From: Sulfuricurvum sp.
Lineage (GTDB): Bacteria > Campylobacterota > Campylobacteria > Campylobacterales > Sulfurimonadaceae
Reading direction: 5' to 3'
DNA length: 11,320 bases
Assembly (NCBI GenBank): GCA_014764075.1
Contig: JACXUE010000025.1
Coordinates: forward strand, 1-11,320
A program made the position numbers and the translations under genes. This document shows positions 5,667 through 11,320 of the stretch, in pieces; the first letter of the stretch is position 1, and every line of letters begins with the position of its first letter. The notes below the pieces were generated by a model that had not been told where the DNA came from, made no database searches, and saw nothing but the letters and a program-made list of their open reading frames with translations.

Positions 5667-6059
5667 TTAGACTAAATGGTGTGCTGCAGATTCGATACGG
5701 GCAGATACCGAAGCAATCATCGAATTTGAATCCGCTACACTGTTGATAAGAGATTTCGCCTCATCAAGAGCTTTTGCAATATCACCTTCGTTATCGCCGC
5801 GAATCGCCACCGCACCGTCGACCAAAACAACTACTTTGTTTTGTGTAATTTGAGCAACGCCCCAATTCACAACGATCGATTCAGTTTTACCGTTCTCTTT
5901 TTGAATATCAACCACCCCCGCTTGTAGCAAAGTAGTTAAAGAGACGTGTTCAGGGAGGACACCAAATTCTCCCTCTTCACCCGGAAGGGTGACACTTTTA
6001 GCTGCACCGTCATAAATCGGACCGCTTGGGGTTATCACTTCTAATTGGAGTGTTTCCAT
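5667..6059 (-). CDS. atpC: F1 ATP synthase subunit epsilon
   Basis: The 130-residue epsilon subunit sits in the central stalk, links gamma to the c ring and can inhibit ATP hydrolysis. Residues 1-85 form the N-terminal beta sandwich, with the signature LEVITPSGPIYDG and PGEEGEFGVLPEHVSLTTLL. Residues about 86-130 are the C-terminal helical part, which ends in SARIESAAHHLV. ATG 6059-6057 is preceded by AAAGGA. The atpD stop codon lies 26 bases upstream, and tolQ starts 2 bases downstream. Length and motifs are typical for the family. Confidence 0.97.
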   Translation of the reverse strand: METLQLEVITPSGPIYDGAAKSVTLPGEEGEFGVLPEHVSLTTLLQAGVVDIQKENGKTESIVVNWGVAQITQNKVVVLVDGAVAIRGDNEGDIAKALDEAKSLINSVADSNSMIASVSARIESAAHHLV

Positions 6060-6085
6060 AGTGTTTCCTTTAAGGCGAGAAGCAA

Positions 6086-7486
6086 TTACTTGCTTTTCAT
6101 TTTTTCAGCTTTCTCAATCGCCTCGTTCATATCACCAACCATATAGAAGGCACCTTCTGGTAAATGATCGTATTCACCCTCAAGAATCCCTTTGAACCCT
6201 TTGATAGTGTCTTCAAGCTTAACGTATTTACCCGGAGCACCGGTAAATACTTCCGCAACGTGGAACGGTTGAGAAAGGAATTTCTCAATTTTACGCGCAC
6301 GTTCAACCGTCGCTTTATCCTCTTCTGAAAGCTCATCCATACCAAGAATCGCAATAATATCTTGCAAATCTTTGTATTTTTGAAGAGTTTTTTGAACACC
6401 GCGAGCAACACTGTAGTGCTCTTCACCGATAATTTGTGGATCAAGCAAGCGTGATGTTGAATCCAATGGGTCAACCGCAGGATAGATCCCTTTTTCAGCG
6501 ATTTTACGATTAAGAACCGTCGTGGCATCCAAGTGAGCAAAAACCGATGCAGGAGCAGGGTCGGTCAAGTCATCCGCCGGTACGTATACCGCTTGTACCG
6601 AAGTGATAGAACCTTTTTTGGTAGATGTAATACGGTCTTGAAGAGCTCCCATCTCACGAGCCAATGTCGGTTGGTAACCAACAGCTGAAGGGATACGACC
6701 AAGAAGTGCTGACATCTCAGAGCCAGATTGGGCAAAACGGAAGATATTATCGATAAACATCAATACGTCAAGCCCTTTCTCATCACGGAAATATTCCGCC
6801 ATTGTAAGACCGGTCAGAGCGATACGGTTACGTGCTCCTGGCGGTTCTGACATTTGACCGTAGCACAGAGCAACTTTGTCCAAAACGTTTGATTCTTTCA
6901 TTTCGTGATAAAGGTCGTTCCCCTCACGAGTACGTTCACCGACACCGGCGAAAACCGAATAACCGCTATGCGCCATGGCGACATTGTTGATAAGCTCCAT
7001 AATAATAACGGTTTTACCTACACCGGCTCCACCAAAGAGACCAACCTTACCCCCTTTTCCGTAAGGAGCGAGGAGGTCGACAACTTTGATACCCGTTTCG
7101 AACATTTCCGTTTTTGTGCTTTGATCGACCAACGCTGGAGGATCACGGTGAATTGACCATTTGTCACAATCGGTTACTTGATCTCCGCCATCGATGGTTT
7201 CACCGACAACGTTAAAGATACGTCCAAGAACTTTTTCACCAACCGGAACTTTGATAGGAGCACCCGTTGCCGTAGCATTCATACCGCGAACAAGACCTTC
7301 GGACATATCCATAGCGATCGTACGTACACGACCGTTTCCAAGGTGAGCTGCTACTTCAAGGACAAGACGAGTCGCATTCCCTTCAACACTTACGTTTACT
7401 TCGATTGCTTCGTTGACTGTTGGCAAGTAGCCTTCAAAATCAACGTCAACAACCGGACCAATTACTTGAGCAATTTTACCAATCAT
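6086..7486 (-). CDS. atpD: F1 ATP synthase subunit beta (catalytic)
   Basis: This is the catalytic subunit that makes ATP from ADP and phosphate in the alpha3beta3 ring. I choose ATG 7486-7484 (466 residues, MIGKIAQVIGPVVDVDF), because GGAGG lies five bases upstream and homologues begin at this point. An ATG 12 bases earlier would add four residues but has no ribosome binding site. Walker A GGAGVGKT is at 152-159. The catalytic glutamate region GERTREGNDLYHEM follows, then the Walker B strand VLMFIDNIFRF. The hinge motif ILGMDELSEED is near residue 380. Length and motifs are standard. atpG ends 14 bases upstream of the chosen start. Confidence 0.98.
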   Translation of the reverse strand: MIGKIAQVIGPVVDVDFEGYLPTVNEAIEVNVSVEGNATRLVLEVAAHLGNGRVRTIAMDMSEGLVRGMNATATGAPIKVPVGEKVLGRIFNVVGETIDGGDQVTDCDKWSIHRDPPALVDQSTKTEMFETGIKVVDLLAPYGKGGKVGLFGGAGVGKTVIIMELINNVAMAHSGYSVFAGVGERTREGNDLYHEMKESNVLDKVALCYGQMSEPPGARNRIALTGLTMAEYFRDEKGLDVLMFIDNIFRFAQSGSEMSALLGRIPSAVGYQPTLAREMGALQDRITSTKKGSITSVQAVYVPADDLTDPAPASVFAHLDATTVLNRKIAEKGIYPAVDPLDSTSRLLDPQIIGEEHYSVARGVQKTLQKYKDLQDIIAILGMDELSEEDKATVERARKIEKFLSQPFHVAEVFTGAPGKYVKLEDTIKGFKGILEGEYDHLPEGAFYMVGDMNEAIEKAEKMKSK

Positions 7487-7491
7487 TCTTT

Positions 7492-7496
7492 CCTCC
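7492..7496 (-). promoter_or_regulatory. Ribosome binding site that decides the atpD start
   Basis: The minus strand reads ATGGAGGAAAGAATG. GGAGG is a perfect anti-16S match at 5-base spacing from the second ATG. The first ATG abuts the site and would translate through it as Met-Glu-Glu-Arg. Confidence 0.85.
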
Positions 7497-7500
7497 ATAA

Positions 7501-8388
7501 TTATTTCATCGACTCGACGCCGCTGATGATCTCGATAAGTTCAGTTGTAATCGCCTCTTGTCGCGCTTTGTTAAACTTGACTTTGAGTGAATTCAGCATC
7601 TCTTTTGCGTTGTTTGTCGCTGCATCCATTGCCTGCATACGAGCACTGTGTTCTGCCGCAACAGAATCGATCAAAGCGTAATACATGTTATATTCAGCGT
7701 ATTTGGTTACCAATGAATCTAGCATCTTCTCTTCATCTTGCGCTTCAAGCTCTAAAACAGAGTTTTTGACCTCTTCGCAGTTGTAGTTATCTACGTTAAT
7801 TGGCAATACACGATTAACATGCAATTGTTGGGTGATAACGTTCAAATAGCCATTATAAACGATGTATACAGCATCGATTTTACCCTCTTTGAAATCGTTG
7901 ATCGAACGTGTCATAAATTCGGATGAGCGTTGCATATCCGGCGCGGAACTCAAATTTTTAATCTCATCAAGCATCTCTACTTCATTGTAGTTAAAAAATT
8001 CGATCCCTTTTTTCCCGATACCGCGAAGACGAATTTTTACTTTTTTATTTTTGTATTCTGCCATCAACCGTTTAACCGCTTTGATGGTTTGCATATTGAA
8101 ACCGCCACAAAGACCTTTATCAGCCGTTACAAAAATAATATCGATCATTTTAGGAGCATCATTTTCAACAAAGCAGCGATTTTCAATCCCACCCACTTTA
8201 TTGCATTTTATACGTCCTGCGATTTCAGCTATCACTTGATTCGTTTTTTGTGCAAACAGACGTGAACGTTTCGCAAGCTCTTCCGCACGACGAAGCTTTG
8301 CCGTAGAAACAAGCTTCATAGCACGCGTTGTCTTTTGTGTGTTGGAAACGCTTTTAATCTGTCTTTGAATCTCTTTCAAGTTAGCCAT
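7501..8388 (-). CDS. atpG: F1 ATP synthase subunit gamma (central stalk)
   Basis: This 295-residue rotor shaft turns inside the alpha3beta3 ring and transmits proton-driven rotation. The N-terminal helix carries the conserved LKEIQRQIKSVSNTQKTTRAMK pattern (positions 4-25; key residues Ile, Ser, Thr-Lys-Thr and Met-Lys). FVTADKGLCGGFN near residues 85-97 is the central signature. The C-terminal helix holds MQAMDAATNNAKEML and ends in ITTELIEIISGVESMK, the part that inserts into the ring. ATG 8388-8386 has AAGGA about 5 bases upstream. atpA ends eight bases before it. Length and motifs are typical. Confidence 0.97.
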   Translation of the reverse strand: MANLKEIQRQIKSVSNTQKTTRAMKLVSTAKLRRAEELAKRSRLFAQKTNQVIAEIAGRIKCNKVGGIENRCFVENDAPKMIDIIFVTADKGLCGGFNMQTIKAVKRLMAEYKNKKVKIRLRGIGKKGIEFFNYNEVEMLDEIKNLSSAPDMQRSSEFMTRSINDFKEGKIDAVYIVYNGYLNVITQQLHVNRVLPINVDNYNCEEVKNSVLELEAQDEEKMLDSLVTKYAEYNMYYALIDSVAAEHSARMQAMDAATNNAKEMLNSLKVKFNKARQEAITTELIEIISGVESMK

Positions 8389-8396
8389 AAAGATCC

Positions 8397-9914
8397 TTAT
8401 TCAGCAACGAAAGTAGATTTAAACTCTTCGAGTGCTTTTTTCATCATTTCCTTGGTCTCATCATTAATTTGGGAAGTGCTTCTGATATTCTCAAGAATTT
8501 GCGGGTATGACGCCTCTACGAACGGATAAAGATCCGCTTCGAATTTAACAACTGCACCGACAGAGATATCATCAAGATACCCTTCGTTACCTGCAAAAAT
8601 GATCAATGCTTGTTTTTCAGCGCCGAGTGGTGAGTATGGAGGTTGTTTCAAAACTTCAACCATACGTTGTCCGCGCTCAAGCTGTTTACGGCTCACTTCG
8701 TCCAAATCAGATGCGAATTGCGCAAACGCTTGAAGTTCACGGTATTGTGCCAAATCAAGACGTAATGTTCCGGCAACTTGTTTCGTTGCTTTGATTTGCG
8801 CAGCGCCACCGACACGTGAAACAGAGAGCCCTACGTTGATCGCAGGACGGATACCCGAATTGAACAAATCAGTTTCTAAGAAAATTTGACCGTCAGTGAT
8901 CGAAATAACGTTTGTCGGGATATACGCCGCAACGTCACCCGCTTGCGTTTCGATGATTGGAAGAGCCGTCAATGAACCCGCACCCATTTCATCGTTCAAT
9001 TTAGCCGCACGCTCAAGCAAACGAGAGTGTAGATAGAAAACGTCGCCAGGATACGCTTCACGACCCGGAGGACGGCGAAGGATCAATGACATTTCACGAT
9101 ACGCTACCGCATGTTTTGAGAGATCATCATAAATAATCAAACCATGACGAGCGTTATCACGGAAATATTCACCCATTGTAACACCAGTATAGGGTGCAAG
9201 GAATTGAAGTGCCGCCGCTTCAGAAGCGGTCGCAGAAACGATGATTGTGTAATCAAGTGCACCGTGCTCTTCGAGACGACGGACAACTTGAGCAACTGTT
9301 GATTCTTTTTGACCGACAGCTACATAGATACAAACGACACCGTTACCTTTTTGGTTGATGATGGTGTCGAGCGCAACGGTTGTTTTACCGGTTTGGCGAT
9401 CACCAATGATCAACTCACGTTGACCACGTCCGATCGGAACAAGAGCATCAATCGCTTTAATACCGGTTGCCATCGGTTCATGGACCGATTTACGAGCCAT
9501 AATACCGGGAGCTTTCTCTTCTACGAAACGAACTTCGGTAGTTTCGATTGGACCTTTACCGTCGATTGGCTCACCAAGAGCGTTCACAACACGCCCTAGA
9601 AGCGCATCGCCGACAGGAACACGTAAAAGACGTCCAAGACGTTTTACGCTCATCCCCTCACGAAGTTCTTTACCTTTGCCGAGAACAACAACACCCACGC
9701 TGCTCTCTTCAAGATTCATTGCCAAACCGCGCGTGCCGTCTTCAAATTCAACCATCTCGCCGGCCATTACATTGTTCAAGCCATAAACTTGAGCGATTCC
9801 GTCTCCGTATGAGACGATTTTTCCGGTTTCATTAATATCTACGTTGAGTTCGAAATTTTCAATTCGTTCTTTGATGATCGAACTGATTTCGTCTGCTTGT
9901 ACTTTTGCTACCAC
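8397..9914 (-). CDS. atpA: F1 ATP synthase subunit alpha
   Basis: This is the non-catalytic nucleotide-binding subunit of the alpha3beta3 ring. It contributes the arginine finger to the neighbouring beta site. It has 505 residues and starts with GTG 9914-9912, for which AGGAG lies 5 bases upstream. Walker A GDRQTGKT is at 171-178, the Walker B strand LIIYDDLSKH is near 259-268, RPPGREAYPGDVFYLHSRLLER is at 281-302 (key residues Pro-Gly-Arg-Glu and Arg298), and SVSRVGG at 364-370 carries the arginine finger Arg367. The N-terminal 25 residues (EISSIIKERIENFE) form the helix that binds subunit delta. Length is standard. atpH ends 20 bases upstream. Confidence 0.98.
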   Translation of the reverse strand: MVAKVQADEISSIIKERIENFELNVDINETGKIVSYGDGIAQVYGLNNVMAGEMVEFEDGTRGLAMNLEESSVGVVVLGKGKELREGMSVKRLGRLLRVPVGDALLGRVVNALGEPIDGKGPIETTEVRFVEEKAPGIMARKSVHEPMATGIKAIDALVPIGRGQRELIIGDRQTGKTTVALDTIINQKGNGVVCIYVAVGQKESTVAQVVRRLEEHGALDYTIIVSATASEAAALQFLAPYTGVTMGEYFRDNARHGLIIYDDLSKHAVAYREMSLILRRPPGREAYPGDVFYLHSRLLERAAKLNDEMGAGSLTALPIIETQAGDVAAYIPTNVISITDGQIFLETDLFNSGIRPAINVGLSVSRVGGAAQIKATKQVAGTLRLDLAQYRELQAFAQFASDLDEVSRKQLERGQRMVEVLKQPPYSPLGAEKQALIIFAGNEGYLDDISVGAVVKFEADLYPFVEASYPQILENIRSTSQINDETKEMMKKALEEFKSTFVAE

Positions 9915-9919
9915 TATTT

Positions 9920-9924
9920 CTCCT
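9920..9924 (-). promoter_or_regulatory. Ribosome binding site for the GTG start of atpA
   Basis: AGGAG on the minus strand is followed by AAATA and GTG. No ATG codon in frame fits both this site and the family N-terminus, so a GTG start is well supported. Confidence 0.8.
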
Positions 9925-9934
9925 TTCCCGAGGG

Positions 9935-10471
9935 TTAAATTGCTTTTAAAATGTGCTCAACCAATTGAGCGTTTAGGCGGCTTTTTGAAAAATTGATTTC
10001 GATATTCAAATCATCTACTTCAACACGGATTCCGTCATAATCAGAAGGGACATAGCTCAAAGAGATCGTTGATCCCATTTTATTTCCCAAATCGCGTGCA
10101 ATCGTTTCAACTGAACTTTGATCGACAACATTATTGCTGTAGATACGTCCAGTATAAGTCCGTTTGGCACGTCTGATTTCGCGTGTAAGCTGTTCAGCGA
10201 TCGCAGGGATTAATGATAAGCGTCCGTTTTCAGATAACAATTTAATAAAATTATTAACAACGCTACTTGACGCAGGAGCAACCATATCTAGAATCAATTG
10301 GCATTTAGCGCTTTGACTAATATCGCCACTCTTCATGATATTTTTCATTTTATCATTATTGAATGCCTTGGAAACAGCATTGAATAATTCCGCCAAATTT
10401 TCTAAAGAAACTTGATCGCAACTCTCCATCAAAGGTTTGATATACCGTTTTGCTATGAGTTCATGCTGCAT
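9935..10471 (-). CDS. atpH: F1 ATP synthase subunit delta (OSCP homologue)
   Basis: This 178-residue subunit sits on top of F1 and fastens the peripheral stalk (b and b') to the alpha subunits. The N-terminal helical domain begins IAKRYIKPLMESC, the usual A-x-x-Y-A position being K-R-Y here. The middle carries VVNNFIKLLSENGRLSLIPAI at about residues 90-110, the OSCP signature (key Asn, Gly-Arg-Leu). The C-terminal beta region, about 137-178, is divergent, as in most members of this phylum. ATG 10471-10469 directly abuts the atpF TAA codon, with GAAGGTGG inside the atpF end as ribosome binding site, so synthesis of the two stalk partners is coupled. Confidence 0.95.
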   Translation of the reverse strand: MQHELIAKRYIKPLMESCDQVSLENLAELFNAVSKAFNNDKMKNIMKSGDISQSAKCQLILDMVAPASSSVVNNFIKLLSENGRLSLIPAIAEQLTREIRRAKRTYTGRIYSNNVVDQSSVETIARDLGNKMGSTISLSYVPSDYDGIRVEVDDLNIEINFSKSRLNAQLVEHILKAI

Positions 10472-10987
10472 TTATGCCACCTTCTTTTTCAAGATTTCGG
10501 TCATTGCCTCTTTACCCAAAGCGTCGCTAGAACCGTTCATGACGTCACCCATCACTGATGCGACTACTTCACGAACCATTTTGCGTTTCTCAAGTTCCTT
10601 AAGAGCACTATTTTGTTTAGCCAAAACCTCCAACTCCGCTTCACACTGAGCCGCGATTTTATCTGCCAAAATTTTGTTCTCTTTTTTGCTGGTTTCTACC
10701 AATTCGATAGCAAAACGGCTCGCTTCTTCCACTTTTTGTTCTGCTAACTCTTTAAGCCGTTTTGAATCACGAAGGCGCTCTTGAACTTTATCGAGTTCTT
10801 CAGCAATCCCTGCACTTCTCCCGCCAAAATAGCTCTTAACAGGCTCAGCCAAAACATAGAATAAAATTCCGGCAAAGATCAAGAAGTTAACCGTTCTTTG
10901 AATGATATCCGTAGAACTTTCCGCACCTGCATCCGAACCAAACAAGAAAGCGCTTAACATAAGCATCGATACAACTATTCTACCCAT
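10472..10987 (-). CDS. atpF: Fo ATP synthase subunit b (peripheral stalk)
   Basis: I choose ATG 10987-10985 (171 residues). A GTG three bases upstream would add one residue and is nearly as possible; AAGGGGG at 10998-10992 serves either. Subunit b joins Fo to F1 as half of a b/b' pair. There are two hydrophobic stretches: residues 3-17 (IVVSMLMLSAFLFG), resembling a signal peptide, and the family's membrane helix at about 30-48 (RTVNFLIFAGILFYVLAEP). Then comes a long charged coiled coil, about 60-140 (ELDKVQERLRDSKRLKELAEQ). A cleavable or retained N-terminal extension of this kind is, to my knowledge, common in Campylobacterota b subunits. The gene lies between b' and delta, with TAA of b' overlapped by its ribosome binding site. 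Confidence 0.93.
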   Translation of the reverse strand: MGRIVVSMLMLSAFLFGSDAGAESSTDIIQRTVNFLIFAGILFYVLAEPVKSYFGGRSAGIAEELDKVQERLRDSKRLKELAEQKVEEASRFAIELVETSKKENKILADKIAAQCEAELEVLAKQNSALKELEKRKMVREVVASVMGDVMNGSSDALGKEAMTEILKKKVA

Positions 10988-10996
10988 CACGCCCCC

Positions 10997-11320
10997 TTAA
11001 ATCTGACTCAATTTTGCTGATACAGCAGATTGGAACGACGGCACTTCGCTTTGAAGTGTTGCAATCAAGCGTGTTCGTTCGGCAGACAATTCACTCTCGA
11101 ATGTTGCATACTCTTGTGCTAATTCAGCACGTTTCGTCTCTATTTTGCTATTTGCCAGCGCTTTGGCCTCAGCAATAACTTTTTCTCTTAATGCAGCTGC
11201 TTCCAGTTTGGCATCACTTATAATCTTCTCAGCTTTGGCATGAAATGCGGCAATCTCAGAATCATTGGAGCCCACTTGCTCCAAATCGTGCTTGATATCG
11301 GCATCCCGTTTTTCCATATA
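10997..11320 (-). CDS. atpF': Fo ATP synthase subunit b' (partial, N-terminus outside window)
   Basis: The frame stays open to the window edge. The last 107 residues are visible, beginning YMEKRDADIKHDLEQVG. Met at 11317 is probably internal, since b' proteins are about 140 residues and start with a membrane helix, which must lie in the missing roughly 35 residues. The visible part is a continuous charged, Ala-rich coiled coil (about residues 5-85 of the fragment, with AKAEKIISDAKLEAAALREK and AELAQEYATFESELSAERT), ending SAKLSQI. It pairs with subunit b to form the heterodimeric peripheral stalk typical of Campylobacterota, cyanobacteria and some alphaproteobacteria. The gene precedes atpF by about ten bases and is the first visible gene of the operon. 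Confidence 0.9.
   Translation of the reverse strand, partial: YMEKRDADIKHDLEQVGSNDSEIAAFHAKAEKIISDAKLEAAALREKVIAEAKALANSKIETKRAELAQEYATFESELSAERTRLIATLQSEVPSFQSAVSAKLSQI

Noticed and set aside
7178..7681. Long plus-strand open frame (167 codons) across the atpD-atpG junction
   Set aside because: It is antisense to two highly conserved genes, has no recognisable domain, and its composition follows from the codon pattern of the opposite strand.

Overview
The window looks like chromosomal DNA from a member of the Campylobacterota (formerly Epsilonproteobacteria). The main evidence is gene order. A split ATP synthase cluster (b', b, delta, alpha, gamma, beta, epsilon, with no a or c subunit gene beside b) runs directly into tolQ-tolR-tolA-tolB-pal-cpoB-slyD. 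From general knowledge this is the order in Campylobacter jejuni and its relatives. The Pal protein also carries the cysteine-bearing variant of the OmpA-like motif seen in that group. The moderate G+C content, higher than in Campylobacter or Helicobacter, and the protein flavour suggest an environmental sulfur-oxidising member such as Sulfuricurvum or a relative. That genus-level guess is inference.

Every gene I can support is on the minus strand, so transcription runs from right to left. From the right edge: positions 11320-5667 hold seven ATP synthase genes: atpF' (cut by the window end), atpF, atpH, atpA, atpG, atpD and atpC. Positions 5664-1125 hold the Tol-Pal envelope system: tolQ, tolR, a TolA/TonB-like protein, tolB, pal and cpoB. 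The atpC-tolQ gap is 2 bases, and most junctions are 0 to 40 bases, so the two blocks are probably co-transcribed from a promoter outside the window. A plausible internal promoter lies just before pal. After an 85-base gap with a second plausible promoter comes slyD (1039-518). Its end overlaps the start of a gene running off the left edge (555-1), which encodes an AAA+ protein related to sigma-54 activators but apparently without their signature loop.

Functionally the region joins a machine that makes or uses proton motive force (F1Fo ATP synthase) to one that spends it (the TolQR motor driving TolA, TolB and Pal at the outer membrane during division). These are followed by a metallochaperone-type peptidyl-prolyl isomerase and the AAA+ protein.

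Most of the window is conserved housekeeping sequence. The points that deserve a second look are the compact AAA+ protein at the left edge, a perfect nine-copy 9-base repeat coding a Ser-Asn-Gly linker in Pal, the palindrome over the putative slyD promoter, and several start codons that need correcting or are non-ATG. I see no RNA genes, insertion sequences, CRISPR arrays or phage genes, and no gene-free stretch longer than about 85 bases.
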